Part shown: one piece after another, positions 34,976-43,679 of the stretch
Layout of the letters: each line of letters opens with the position of its first letter
How positions within the stretch are numbered: position 1 is the first letter of the stretch
Assembly (NCBI RefSeq): GCF_030403505.1
Contig: NZ_JAUEMJ010000003.1
Location: 733,690-797,689 of the forward strand
Origin: Glycomyces tritici
GTDB lineage: Bacteria > Actinomycetota > Actinomycetes > Mycobacteriales > Micromonosporaceae
Direction: 5' to 3'
Length of the DNA stretch: 64,000 nt
The notes under the pieces: generated by a model
What the model saw: the letters and a program-made list of their open reading frames with translations, nothing else
Database searches by the model: none
What the model was told of the DNA's origin: nothing
Position numbers and translations under genes: made by a program

Positions 34976-35531
34976 TTTTCTGTGCTGCTTTCGATTCGAG
35001 GGATGACGCGCCTCGTCGAAGACTGGAGCGGGTATTGAACACCGGGAGGGACGGCATTCGCGTCCGATCAGCGACGCCAAGGATGCGCGGTCATTTCTGG
35101 ACCGATCCGCGTGTGTCGGGTTCCGACCACAGACCGTGAGGAGCCTTCCCAGCGAGAACGCTCCGGATGCCGGTGCGCGAGGTCGCGAGCACGTGCGGGG
35201 TCGCCGCACCGGGGGCGCGGCCTTGCGCTGCTTTCAAGCTATCGCAGGTAGCCAGGGGATACAGAACACCGAAATCCGGCATGACCGAACAAGGCGCCCA
35301 AGCAAAAGGCAGATAATGGGCAGAGCGGTGGAATCGCTCCCCCACGTCACGCCACTTCGATATGAAATTGAGACAGGGGACACTATCGATGTTCGCTGTT
35401 TCGCGGAGAATGCACCGGACCGTCCGAATGAGAGGTCGCCCGCGCCGAAGCCTGAGAATGGGAGCGGGGCCCACGCCGGGTGCGGCGCGGGCCCCTTCCT
35501 GTTTCCCTCAGGTCTGCGGCCTCGATCCGGC
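34976..35531. other. Intergenic region between two minus-strand genes
   Basis: About 550 bp of lower GC content than its surroundings from 35240 to 35420. It should hold the promoter of the family-5 lipoprotein gene. I see no gene in it. A hairpin sits at its right end. Confidence 0.6.
35467..35496 (-). terminator. Terminator-like hairpin after the ABC-2 permease
   Basis: GGGGCCCACGCC pairs with GGCGCGGGCCCC (one A-C mismatch), 36 bp beyond the permease stop. Confidence 0.65.
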
Positions 35532-36368
35532 CTAGCGGCCGAGGTTCTGGAACTTCCGGACCGCGAGCGGCAGGAAGATCGCCGTGATGATCACCGGCCA
35601 GATGATCGCGGCCGTCAGCGCGTGCTGCTCGGGCCAGGAGTCGCCGACCGCGCTCGGGTTGCCGAAGAGCTCGCGGATCGCGGTCGCCGTGGCGGACACC
35701 GGGTTCCACGCGGCGATGGCGCCCAGCCAGCCGGGCATGAGCTCGGGCGGGGTGAACACCGAGGAGATCATGCCGAACGGGAACGCGATCGCGAAGAGGT
35801 TCCCGGCCTGCTCGACGCTCTTGACCAGGAGCCCGAGCCAAACGCCGACCCAGATGAGGGCGAAGCGCAGCCAGAGCAGGATCGCGAAGGCGCCCACGGT
35901 CTCCCAGAAGGTGCCGTTCGAGCGCCAGCCGATGACCAGGGCGATTATGAAGAGCACGAGGAGGTCGACGGCGGCGTGGATCGTGTCCGCGATGTTGCGC
36001 CCGACGACCACCGCGGAGGAGGCCATCGGCATCGAGCGCACCCGGTCGATGAACCCCTTCTGCTTGGCCTCGGCCACGGCCCAGGCCGTGTTGGTGAAGC
36101 CGAAGGCCATGGTCATGGCGAACATGCCGGGCATGGCGTACGCGACGTAGTCGACGCCGGCGCCCTCACCCGTGACGTCCATGGCGGAGCCGAAGACGTA
36201 GACGAACAGCAGCACCATCACGATCGGGAAGCCGAGCTGCCAGGCGAAGTTCACCGGCTGGCGCACCAGGTGCGTGAACTCCTGGCCGACGATGGCGCGG
36301 TAGTCGTGGAGCGTCCATTTGAGCCGCCCGGCGAGGGTCTCGTCGGGGAGCGGGGCGAGTGTGGTCAC
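35532..36368 (-). CDS. ABC-2 type export permease (DrrB-like)
   Basis: A 278-residue membrane protein with six predicted membrane segments and the ABC-2 motif near the end (L-F-G-N-P-S then hydrophobic). [14 protein letters not shown] near residues 114-127 is the usual DrrB/NodJ cytoplasmic signature. It overlaps the ATPase gene by 4 bp (ATGA). With the ATPase it should export a hydrophobic drug or lipid. Confidence 0.92.
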   Translation of the reverse strand: MTTLAPLPDETLAGRLKWTLHDYRAIVGQEFTHLVRQPVNFAWQLGFPIVMVLLFVYVFGSAMDVTGEGAGVDYVAYAMPGMFAMTMAFGFTNTAWAVAEAKQKGFIDRVRSMPMASSAVVVGRNIADTIHAAVDLLVLFIIALVIGWRSNGTFWETVGAFAILLWLRFALIWVGVWLGLLVKSVEQAGNLFAIAFPFGMISSVFTPPELMPGWLGAIAAWNPVSATATAIRELFGNPSAVGDSWPEQHALTAAIIWPVIITAIFLPLAVRKFQNLGR

Positions 36369-37309
36369 TGGTCCTCCTTGGCGATCAGTTCGAGGAAGGC
36401 CTCGTCGAGGGTGGGGCGGCGCAGACCGATGTCGGCGACGGTGAGGCGCTTGTCCTGCACCGCCGTGGCGGCGGCGGTAAGGGCGGGGACGGGGTCCTTG
36501 ACGGGCGCGGCGACGCTGGAGGCGCCCTCGTCGACGACGGTCTCGCCGTCCGCGACCGAGGCGATGATCTCCCGGAGCGCGGGGAGGTCGGCCGGGTCGG
36601 CGGCGATGATCTCGAGCCGGTCGGCGCCCATGCGGCGCTTGAGCCCGGCGGGGGTGTCGTCGATGAGGTTGCGGCCGTGGTCGATGACGGCGATGCGGTC
36701 GCAGAGGCGGTCGGCCTCGTCGAGGTAGTGGGTGGTGAGGACGACGGTGGTGCCGTCCGCGGCCAGGCCCTCGACGGCGTCCCAGACCTCGCGGCGCCCG
36801 GCCGGGTCCAGGCCCGTGGTGGGCTCGTCGAGGAAGAGCACCTGCGGGGCGAGGATCATGCTCGCGGCGAGGTCGAGGCGGCGCTTCATGCCGCCGGAGA
36901 AGCCCTTGGCCTGGCGGTCCGCGGCGTCGGCGAGGCCGAACTGGGCGAGGAGCTGGTCGGCGCGCTCGCCGGCGCGGGTCTTGTTGAGCCGGAAGAGCTT
37001 GCCGAAGAGGACGAGGTTCTGGCGGGCGGTGAGGAGTTCGTCGACGGCGGTCTGCTGGCCGGTGAGGCCGATGCGGCGGCGCACCTGGCGGGCCTCGCGC
37101 GAGACGTCGAAGCCGGCGACGGTGGCGCTGCCGGTGTCGAAGCGCAGCAGGGTGCTGAGGATGCGGACGGTGGTGGTCTTGCCCGCGCCATTGGGGCCGA
37201 GCAGACCCAGGACGGTTCCGGCTTCGGCGGTGAGGTCGAAGCCTTCGAGCGCGGCGGTGTCCTTGAATCGTTTGCCGAGGTTGGTCGCCTCGACGGTGGT
37301 GGTAGGCAT
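36365..37309 (-). CDS. ABC export ATPase (DrrA-like)
   Basis: A 314-residue ATPase. Walker [10 protein letters not shown] (residues 37-45), signature F-S-G-G-M-K-R-R-L (near 136-144), Walker [13 protein letters not shown], switch histidine in T-T-H-Y-L-D-E-A, and the DrrA-type C-terminal domain with [12 protein letters not shown] 37309 follows the TetR operator. It is divergent from the TetR gene, the standard layout for a self-regulated efflux unit. Confidence 0.95.
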   Translation of the reverse strand: MPTTTVEATNLGKRFKDTAALEGFDLTAEAGTVLGLLGPNGAGKTTTVRILSTLLRFDTGSATVAGFDVSREARQVRRRIGLTGQQTAVDELLTARQNLVLFGKLFRLNKTRAGERADQLLAQFGLADAADRQAKGFSGGMKRRLDLAASMILAPQVLFLDEPTTGLDPAGRREVWDAVEGLAADGTTVVLTTHYLDEADRLCDRIAVIDHGRNLIDDTPAGLKRRMGADRLEIIAADPADLPALREIIASVADGETVVDEGASSVAAPVKDPVPALTAAATAVQDKRLTVADIGLRRPTLDEAFLELIAKEDQ

Positions 37310-37324
37310 TGATAGTTCCCCTTC

Positions 37325-37369
37325 AATCGGGTACGCTGTACCCAGTAATAGCATACAACGTACCCGATT
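37325..37369. promoter_or_regulatory. TetR operator between exporter and regulator
   Basis: AATCGGGTACG (37325-37335) is inverted at 37359-37369. Inside the left half lies the perfect dyad GGGTAC-GCT-GTACCC (37329-37343). The site is 16 bp from the exporter start and 27 bp from the TetR start, so one repressor can control both. Confidence 0.8.
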
Positions 37370-37395
37370 AGCAAGCGCGATATCATGAGGCCCCT

Positions 37396-38160
37396 ATGGC
37401 GACACCACAGACGGGGGCGGGCGACCCCCAACGAAGCCTGGAGCTGCTCTGGCGCGAATTCGGCCCGCAGCACAGCAAGCCCGGGCCGAAGCCGAAGCTC
37501 ACCGTCGACCGGATCATCGAGGCCGCCATCGCGGTCGCCGACCGCGAAGGCAGCTGCTTCGGGATGCGCAGCGTCGCCGCGGAGCTCGACGTGGGCGCCA
37601 TGACGATCTACCGGTACGTCCCCGGCAAGCGCGAACTCATCGACCTCATGGTCGACCGGCTCTCGAGGATCGGCGACGACGCGCCCGAACTCGCCCAGAT
37701 CCACTGGCGCGAGGCCCTGAACCTCTTCGCCGAAGGCACATGGCAGGTCTACGTCCAGCACCCGTGGCTGCTGGAGATCAACCAGAAGCGGCCGGTGCTC
37801 GGCCCGGACTCGCTCCACGGCTACGACTTCGTGCTCGGCGCCTTCGAAGGGCACGACCTGCCCGACCGCGAGATCAACCTGATCATCACGGCCCTGATGA
37901 ACATCGTGACGGGCACGGCGCGCCAGTACCTGCTCCGCGACAGCGACGACGAAGGACCCGAGACCGGCGAAGCCGAATGGTGGGCCCACCAGGCCACTTA
38001 TCTCGAGCGCGCGATCACCTCAGGGCGGTACAAGCACATCCTGCGGTTCACCGACGACCAGGCCTGGGACCTCACCGGCCACGACGCGATGCGGTACGGC
38101 GTCGACCGCTTCCTCGACGGCCTCGCGCCGCGCATGGAGGCGAGCCTCAAGGAGGAGTAG
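37396..38160 (+). CDS. TetR-family repressor of the adjacent exporter
   Basis: A 254-residue TetR regulator. The HTH (M-R-S-V-A-A-E-L-D-V-G-A-M-T-I-Y-R-Y-V) is near residues 57-75, after a 30-residue N-terminal extension. The C-terminal domain resembles TetR_C_1 and carries E-I-N-L-I-I-T-A-L-M-N-I-V-T-G. Position and operator make control of the DrrAB-type pair very likely; the inducer is unknown. Confidence 0.9.
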   Translation: MATPQTGAGDPQRSLELLWREFGPQHSKPGPKPKLTVDRIIEAAIAVADREGSCFGMRSVAAELDVGAMTIYRYVPGKRELIDLMVDRLSRIGDDAPELAQIHWREALNLFAEGTWQVYVQHPWLLEINQKRPVLGPDSLHGYDFVLGAFEGHDLPDREINLIITALMNIVTGTARQYLLRDSDDEGPETGEAEWWAHQATYLERAITSGRYKHILRFTDDQAWDLTGHDAMRYGVDRFLDGLAPRMEASLKEE

Positions 38161-38186
38161 ACCCCGCCGCCAGGGGCCGGAGAACG

Positions 38187-38226
38187 GCGGACCCGCACCG
38201 CCGTCGACCGACGGCGCGGGCCCGCA
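38187..38226. terminator. Imperfect bidirectional terminator
   Basis: GCGGACCCGC...GCCGTC pairs with GACGGCGCGGGCCCGC with a 3-base bulge, between the TetR stop and the secreted-peptide stop. Confidence 0.55.
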
Positions 38227-38229
38227 GAA

Positions 38230-38661
38230 CTACATCACCGTGTAGTTGCTGTTGACCACCTCGTAGAGCACCTCCTGGGTGAGGTACTGCTCCGAGAAGA
38301 CTCCCCAGCGGACCTCGTGGCCCTCGACGAAGTCCTTGTCGCACTTAGTCCAGCCGGCGGCCTTGCCGCGCCGGTCCATGCAGATCCCGGACCGGCCGCT
38401 GTCGAGGTCGTGCCAGACGACGCCGACCGAATGGCCGTCCGCCGCGGTGTCGGCCACCCAGATGACGTCACCGTAGTGCTGCATGCAGCCGATGACCTGG
38501 CCGCCGAAGTCGTCGCACACCCGCGTGGCCGTGCCCGGCCTCGCGGCGACCGCGAGGTTGTACTCGCTGAAGTCCTCTGCCTGGGCCGGGGCGGCAGTGA
38601 CCAGCACGAGCGTCGCCGCCGCCATTCCGGTGGCGAGCAGCGCCAGAATTCTCTTCACCAT
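38230..38661 (-). CDS. Small secreted protein
   Basis: A 143-residue exported protein. The signal peptide (M-V-K-R-I-L-A-L-L-A-T...A-Q-A) is cleaved near residue 28. The mature part of about 115 residues has four cysteines (V-C-D-D, I-G-C-M, G-I-C-M-D, K-C-D) in a beta-rich sequence. No known domain is recognised. The response-regulator frame upstream on the same strand continues into this gene out of phase (see findings). Confidence 0.7.
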   Translation of the reverse strand: MVKRILALLATGMAAATLVLVTAAPAQAEDFSEYNLAVAARPGTATRVCDDFGGQVIGCMQHYGDVIWVADTAADGHSVGVVWHDLDSGRSGICMDRRGKAAGWTKCDKDFVEGHEVRWGVFSEQYLTQEVLYEVVNSNYTVM

Positions 38662-39472
38662 TCTGTTTTCCTGTCTTGCGAAGGGTAGGCATAGCCCCAC
38701 GGAACGTGAAGCTGTAAGGAGAGTAGACAGTGGGGGCAAGAACGGAGCAGCGTGTTCTGTTGTGCCACTGTGACAACGCGGATCGAACGGTAACCGTCGT
38801 TCGCCCGGGTAACCGTCGTTCGCCGGGGCGCACGAAACCCGACTCGTACGCCATGATGACCGCCTCAGTGCGGTTGCGCGCCCCCAGCTTCGTGAGCACG
38901 CTACCCACATGGGTCTTCACCGTCTCCAGGCCCAGGAACAGGCGCGAGGCGATCGCCTGGTTCGACAGTCCCTCGGCGACCAGCCGCAGCACCTCCGCCT
39001 CGCGCGGGGTCAGCGCGACCGGGCCGTGCGCGTTCCCCGGCGGCGGGGCGTGCGCGGCCGCCAGCGCCCGGATCGCCTCCGGGAACAGGAGCGCGCCGCT
39101 CGCGACCACCCGGACCGCCAGCGCGATCTGGCCGATGTCCGCCCGCTTGAGCACGAAACCGCCTGCCCCGCTTCGCAATGCCTCGTAGACGTAGTCGTCG
39201 TTCTCGAAGGTGGTGATGACCAGGACGTGCGGCGGGTCGGCGAGCGATTCGCGCAAGAGCCTGGTCGCGGCGATCCCGTCGAGGTCGGGCATGCGCACGT
39301 CCATGAGCACCACGTCGGGCCGGAACTGCCGCACCAGCGGGAGCACTTGGGCGCCGCCGGAGGCCTCGGCGACCGGCTCGATGCCGGGCTGGGCGGCGAG
39401 GAGGGTGCGGAGGCCGGTGCGGACGAGAGGGTCGTCGTCGGCGATGAGCACGGTCACGGGCGGGGTGGTCAC
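38468..39472 (-). CDS. NarL/LuxR-type response regulator with an anomalous run-on C-terminus
   Basis: A two-component response regulator. The receiver has D11-D13 and phospho-acceptor D58 (V-L-M-D-V-R-M-P-D). The LuxR HTH at about 153-216 (L-T-P-R-E-A-E-V-L-R-L-V-A-E-G-L-S-N) is normal. Family members end near residue 220 (here G-F-V-R-P-G-E), but this frame stays open to residue 334, across a 19-bp tandem duplication and into the next gene out of phase. GTG 39472 is the start. It lies 52 bp after the CPBP gene on the same strand; the cognate kinase is probably the divergent 40913 gene. Confidence 0.85.
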   Translation of the reverse strand: MTTPPVTVLIADDDPLVRTGLRTLLAAQPGIEPVAEASGGAQVLPLVRQFRPDVVLMDVRMPDLDGIAATRLLRESLADPPHVLVITTFENDDYVYEALRSGAGGFVLKRADIGQIALAVRVVASGALLFPEAIRALAAAHAPPPGNAHGPVALTPREAEVLRLVAEGLSNQAIASRLFLGLETVKTHVGSVLTKLGARNRTEAVIMAYESGFVRPGERRLPGRTTVTVRSALSQWHNRTRCSVLAPTVYSPYSFTFRGAMPTLRKTGKQNGEENSGAARHRNGGGDARAGHCRPGPGRGLQRVQPRGRREAGHGHAGVRRLRRPGHRLHAALR

Positions 39473-39524
39473 CGGTCGATGATGCCACCCCGCCCCCGGG
39501 CCCGCCTCCCTCGCGAGAGCGAGA

Positions 39525-40379
39525 TCAGCGCACGGCGGCGACCGGTTCGCGCTCCAGCGGGACGTCGGCGGGCCGGTCCGCGGTGAGGCGCCCGCTGAGC
39601 AGGAGCCAGGCGGCGACCGCGACCATCGGCACGAGGCCGAGGAGCGCGCCGGTGTTCACCCGGTCCTCGCCGACCGCGATGCCGACGAGCAGGGCGAGCA
39701 CCATGTTGTTGCCCGCGTGGGCGAGGCTGGCGGTCCAGACCGAGCCGCTGGCGATGCGCAGCCAGCTGAGGATGACCTCCTGGAAGAGGAACGAGACGGT
39801 CCAGATCGCGAGGCCGAGTGTCACGTTCTCGAACTCGATGTAGCCGAGGAACGCGAGCGGGTAGTGCCAGACGGCCCAGATCAGGCCGGTGAGCAGCGTG
39901 GACAGGAGCGGTCGTTCGGGGACGAGCCGCAGCCGCAGGTAGCTCGTCCAGCCGAACTCCTCGCCCCAGTAGATCGGCGTCAGCACGATGACGACGACCA
40001 GGAGGATCGCGATCGACGCCCACGCGGGCAGGCCGGGCAGCAGCTCGAACGCGGCAGGGTCGAAGTCCCACAGGCCCAGTGCGACCGCGACGGCCAGTGC
40101 GGCGGCGGCGAAACCGAGTGGGCCGAGCCAGGCGGCCAGATACAGCCGCCACTGCTCGCGCAGGCGCGGCCGCATCCCTGCGTCGGCGAAGCCCTCTCGG
40201 GTGACCCATTTGCGGCAGATGAACGCGGCGATCGCCGGAGTGAACGCGATGCCTGCGAGCTGCACGAGCGGGTTGACCAGCGACAGGTCGAACAGCAGCA
40301 CCGCGGCGAACATGCCGGCCCAGGCAAGGCCGAACGATAGGGCGATGAAGGCGATGACGCCCTTGGTTCTCGACTCCAC
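39525..40379 (-). CDS. CPBP-family intramembrane metalloprotease
   Basis: A 284-residue protein with about seven membrane segments. The CPBP (Abi/Rce1-like) motifs are E140-E141-F-G-W, H172 in W-A-V-W-H-Y-P, and H221 with N in A-H-A-G-N-N. The protease role (cleavage of membrane-bound substrates) is known for the family. GTG 40379 follows GAGAGGACC. Placed between a response regulator and its likely kinase, it may be a target or partner of the system. Confidence 0.88.
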   Translation of the reverse strand: MESRTKGVIAFIALSFGLAWAGMFAAVLLFDLSLVNPLVQLAGIAFTPAIAAFICRKWVTREGFADAGMRPRLREQWRLYLAAWLGPLGFAAAALAVAVALGLWDFDPAAFELLPGLPAWASIAILLVVVIVLTPIYWGEEFGWTSYLRLRLVPERPLLSTLLTGLIWAVWHYPLAFLGYIEFENVTLGLAIWTVSFLFQEVILSWLRIASGSVWTASLAHAGNNMVLALLVGIAVGEDRVNTGALLGLVPMVAVAAWLLLSGRLTADRPADVPLEREPVAAVR

Positions 40380-40462
40380 GGGGAGGTCCTCTCTCGAAAC
40401 GATGTCCCCCAACGCTCGCCGCCGGGGTGCGGCGTTGCCTCCCGAGCAGTGGGGAATCCGGT

Positions 40463-40480
40463 CTCCCTCGTAGGAGGGAG
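40463..40480. promoter_or_regulatory. Dyad A upstream of the CPBP gene
   Basis: CTCCCTC-GTAG-GAGGGAG, 84 bp upstream of the CPBP start. It matches dyad B at 40862 almost base for base (GTCTCCC...GGAGGGAG). Confidence 0.65.
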
Positions 40481-40489
40481 CCGTGGTGC

Positions 40490-40860
40490 GACGCGACTTC
40501 GGAGCCGGGGTGGGGCGCGCCTCCGAGGACCGGGGCCCCGGGAAGGGCCGCCCGCGTCTCCGAAAGCCGGGCGATCCCGAGCGGAGCCGGCCGCGCCCCG
40601 CACCCTCCGAAAACCGGGCCATCCCCAGAGATGATCGGCGAGTCCTCCGATGTGGAATCGGTGTCCGCCAACCTCACCCCGTCGCTCGACGCCGCCGGCA
40701 CCGACGAGCCCGCGCGCCGATGGGGTCGTAGCCGCAGGCCGCGGAGCTCGCCGCCCGCACCCCACGCCCTCCGAAAACCGAGCCATCTCAAGAGAAGCCG
40801 CCCGCGCCCCGCGCCTCCCGAGCCGACCCTGGACCACGCCACCCGTGCGGCGCGGCCCCG
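40490..40860. repeat. Degenerate dispersed repeats in the divergent region
   Basis: The motif CTCCGAAAACCGGGCCATC or a close variant occurs at about 40557, 40607 and 40770, with GAGGACCGGGGCC at 40523 perhaps a fourth. No gene is seen in the 533-bp region 40380-40912. Confidence 0.6.
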
Positions 40861-40861
40861 T

Positions 40862-40879
40862 CTCCCCCACTGGAGGGAG
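40862..40879. promoter_or_regulatory. Dyad B upstream of the sensor kinase gene
   Basis: CTCCCCC-ACTG-GAGGGAG, 34 bp upstream of the kinase start. Together with dyad A it brackets the divergent region. Confidence 0.65.
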
Positions 40880-40912
40880 TCACCTGCGCGCGTCGAATGC
40901 CAGACTCGCTGC

Positions 40913-42148
40913 ATGCGACAGCTCTTGCGCCCTTTCCGCGGCCCGGCCGCCCCGCTGGGGTGGACGCACGCGTTCCTCGCCGCGGCGGCGGCGTCCCTCG
41001 TCGGCGTCCCTGTTGCGGCCGTGCTCGCGTTGGCGTGGCCCGGCCCGGTCCCCGGTCCGGTGCTCGCAGTGGTCGGGTGCGCCGCCGTCGCAGCCGCCGG
41101 ACTGCCCAAGGCCTCGCGTCGCGCCGCGGTGCGCACCGCGAACCGCCTGCTGCGCGCCGGCCTGCCCGAACCCCTTGCTCCGCGGCGGTTGTCGACCGCC
41201 GCCTGGTTCCTGTTGTGGGCCTTCTCGGGCGCGGTCCTCATGCTCGCCACCGCCATCGCCTTCGTCGGTATGGCCCTCCCGGCGGTCTGGCTCGACGGCG
41301 GCGAGACGGTCACCATCCTGGTCCCCGTCGAAGTCCGTCCCGGTGCGGCCGGGGCCTGGACCGCTGCGGTCGCGGCCGGGCTGCTCATCGCGCTGATCTA
41401 TTGCGCCGCAGCGTATGCGGCGTTCATGCGCCGACTCGCCGCGCGCCTCCTGGGGCCCGGACTCGCCGAACGCCTCGCCGCGGCCGAGGAGGAGGCCCGC
41501 CGGGTCGCGTCGCGCAACCGGCTCGCGCGGGAGCTGCACGACGCCATCGGGCACACCCTCACTACCTCGACCATCCAGGCGGCCGTCGCCCGGCAGGTGC
41601 TCGAATCCGACCCCGCATCGGCCCGGCTCGCGCTCACCGCGATCGAGGAGTCGTCGCGGTCCGCCCTGGACGACCTCGACCGCGCGCTCGGCGCGCTCCG
41701 GGAGGAGCCCGCGCCGGTGACCGCCGCGCCCACACTCGCCGACCTGGCGCCGCTGTGCGAACGGGCCGCGGCGGCGGGTGCGGCGATCGCGGTGCAGGTC
41801 GATGGCGAGCCCGAGTCGGTCGCCCCGGCGGTCTCGCGCGAGGCGTACCGCATTGCGCAGGAAGGCATCACGAACGCCCTCCGGCACGCACCGGGTGCCG
41901 CCGTCGAGGTGGCGGTGGACGTCGGCGAGGACCGGCTGGGCCTGCGCGTCGCCAATCCGGTGACGGGCGGCGGCGGATCCGGCTACGGCCGCGGGCTCGA
42001 AGGCATGGCCGAGCGCGTGCGCCTCCTCGGCGGCACGGTCGAAGCGGGCCGGGATGCCGAGGACCGGTGGGTCTTGGAGGTCACGCTGCCGCTCCGGCCC
42101 GGCAAGTCCGCATCGCTGGGCGGCGACCGGGAAAGCTCACGGCGCTGA
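40913..42148 (+). CDS. Sensor histidine kinase (HisKA_3 type)
   Basis: A 411-residue kinase with four predicted membrane segments in the first 172 residues and a short outer loop. The phospho-acceptor is H209 in R-E-L-H-D-A-I-G-H-T-L. The ATPase carries E-G-I-T-N-A-L-R-H-A (N box) and a G-Y-G-R-G-L-E-G-M-A-E-R glycine box. This DesK/NarX-like class pairs with NarL-type regulators, such as the one encoded at 39472. ATG 40913 begins MRQLLRPF. Confidence 0.92.
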   Translation: MRQLLRPFRGPAAPLGWTHAFLAAAAASLVGVPVAAVLALAWPGPVPGPVLAVVGCAAVAAAGLPKASRRAAVRTANRLLRAGLPEPLAPRRLSTAAWFLLWAFSGAVLMLATAIAFVGMALPAVWLDGGETVTILVPVEVRPGAAGAWTAAVAAGLLIALIYCAAAYAAFMRRLAARLLGPGLAERLAAAEEEARRVASRNRLARELHDAIGHTLTTSTIQAAVARQVLESDPASARLALTAIEESSRSALDDLDRALGALREEPAPVTAAPTLADLAPLCERAAAAGAAIAVQVDGEPESVAPAVSREAYRIAQEGITNALRHAPGAAVEVAVDVGEDRLGLRVANPVTGGGGSGYGRGLEGMAERVRLLGGTVEAGRDAEDRWVLEVTLPLRPGKSASLGGDRESSRR

Positions 42149-42151
42149 GGC

Positions 42152-42173
42152 GGCGCACACCCGCGTGTGCGCC
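42152..42173. terminator. Bidirectional terminator hairpin
   Basis: GGCGCACAC pairs with GTGTGCGCC over CCGC, between two converging genes. Confidence 0.7.
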
Positions 42174-42180
42174 ACCTCGG

Positions 42181-43464
42181 CTACGACCAGTGGAAGTACC
42201 AGGCCTTCGACCTGATCATGTGCTCGGCGAGGTCTTCGAGGGTCGGCACGCCGCTGTCGAGCAGGTCGGGGCAGTACGCGTAGACCTCGCCCGCGACCGC
42301 AAGGGCCTCTTCGGCACGCGGCGGATGCGGCACGTACAACTCGATCACGTCGTAGGTCATGGCGACCAGCTCCGCCTCGAAGCGGCGGTGCCAGCTGTGC
42401 AGCACCGCGGCGTGCTCGGCGCCGTACAGCTCCCAGTTCGTGGAGCCCTTCCACGGGAACATCGCCGGGATCTTCCAGCCCGCGTCGGTCCTGACCAGGC
42501 CGAGAAGACCATGGGCCTCATGCGGAGTGGCGAAGTCGGTGTCGCCGCGGCGCGGCAGGATCGGGACGCCGCGGGCGGGCTCGCCGGCCTCGGCGGCCTT
42601 GTCGTGCAGGAGTTCGGCGGGGTCGATCTCGTCGGCGCGGGTGAGTTCGTCGTCGCCCTCGTGGATGATCGCCTCGCCGTTGTCGCGCCACTCCTCGGCC
42701 GCGCCGAGGAGGACCGGCATCCAGCCCGTCTGCTCGGCGGACTGGCGGATGTCGAGCCACCAGCCCAGGGCTTCGGAGGGCCGGACGACGAAGGCCCACA
42801 TGGCCGTGTCGCCGCGCCGCACCAGCTGGTGCATCTTCGGCACGGCGAGCCCGGCGGCGCGCAGCTCCCCGCGGGGGGAGCCGACGATGTCGAGGGACTC
42901 GTCGTCCTCGATGCGCGGCATCATCTCGTCGCGGCCGGTGGTCGGCCCGCGCGGCGGGACCGGCTTGTCCAATGTGAGCAGTTCGCGGCGGGGCCGCTCG
43001 GGCACGAAGATCGCCGCCTCTGGTTCCGGTTCGGACGCTGTGGCGTCCGCGGGTGCCTCGTCCGGTTCGAGCTCCGGCGCGGTGTCCGGCTCGAACTCCT
43101 CGACGGGCTCGGGTTCCTCATCAGGTTCGAAGTCCTGGACGAGCTTCAGTTCCTCGTCGGGCTCGAGGTCCGGCACGGCCGTGAGGACCGGGCCCGCGGG
43201 CTCGGGTTCGGGCTCGTACTCGGGCTCGAGCGCGGGTACGAGCCGCAGGCCGGTGACCGGCGCCTGGGTAGGAATGCTGTCCTCCTCCGCAGCGTCCGGC
43301 AAAGGGTCCGGGCTGCTCTCGGGGGCGGCATCGTCTAGCGCGCCAGAGGAGGCGACCGGTTCGGGCGCGGCCTCGGGCTCGGAGGCAGGTTCAGGTTGGG
43401 CGGCGGGATCTGGCACTGAATCTGGTGTGTCCCGGCGCCCCAACAGACGCTGGAGGAGTCCCAC
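42181..43464 (-). CDS. DUF4253 protein with long acidic N-terminus
   Basis: A 427-residue protein. After M-G-L-L-Q-R-L-L-G-R-R, residues 12-190 are low-complexity and acidic (E, P, D, A repeats, e.g. E-P-E-P-E-P). The C-terminal 210 residues form a globular region ending with a DUF4253 domain: H-S-W-H-R-R-F-E-A-E-L-V...P-H-P-P...Y-C-P-D...W-Y-F-H-W. The DUF4253 family is of unknown function. The acidic part is likely disordered. Confidence 0.75.
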   Translation of the reverse strand: MGLLQRLLGRRDTPDSVPDPAAQPEPASEPEAAPEPVASSGALDDAAPESSPDPLPDAAEEDSIPTQAPVTGLRLVPALEPEYEPEPEPAGPVLTAVPDLEPDEELKLVQDFEPDEEPEPVEEFEPDTAPELEPDEAPADATASEPEPEAAIFVPERPRRELLTLDKPVPPRGPTTGRDEMMPRIEDDESLDIVGSPRGELRAAGLAVPKMHQLVRRGDTAMWAFVVRPSEALGWWLDIRQSAEQTGWMPVLLGAAEEWRDNGEAIIHEGDDELTRADEIDPAELLHDKAAEAGEPARGVPILPRRGDTDFATPHEAHGLLGLVRTDAGWKIPAMFPWKGSTNWELYGAEHAAVLHSWHRRFEAELVAMTYDVIELYVPHPPRAEEALAVAGEVYAYCPDLLDSGVPTLEDLAEHMIRSKAWYFHWS

Positions 43465-43552
43465 AGTTCTCCATGATGCCCTGTCGCGGACCGGAGCGCC
43501 ACGCCCACCCCCGAAGCGGCCGAGGAAGAACGCGAGGAACGATCGGGGACGG

Positions 43553-43648
43553 CTACTTGCCGCGGCCCTTCCGGAACAGGATCCCGAAGAAGAAGGCGCA
43601 GGTCATGATGATGACCATGACCGCCAGGAGTTTGAAGAGCAGGCCCAT
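43553..43648 (-). CDS. 31-residue single-pass membrane peptide
   Basis: ATG 43648 with GAGG 7 bases upstream encodes M-G-L-L-F-K-L-L-A-V-M-V-I-I-M-T then C-A-F-F-F-G-I-L-F and a basic end R-K-G-R-G-K. It is almost entirely one membrane helix with a positive C-terminus. It starts 31 bp after the SGNH hydrolase stop on the same strand. Good ribosome site and clean hydrophobic/basic pattern support a real gene. Confidence 0.6.
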   Translation of the reverse strand: MGLLFKLLAVMVIIMTCAFFFGILFRKGRGK

Positions 43649-43679
43649 CAGCGTTCCTCGGTTCGGTTCGGGCGTCGCA

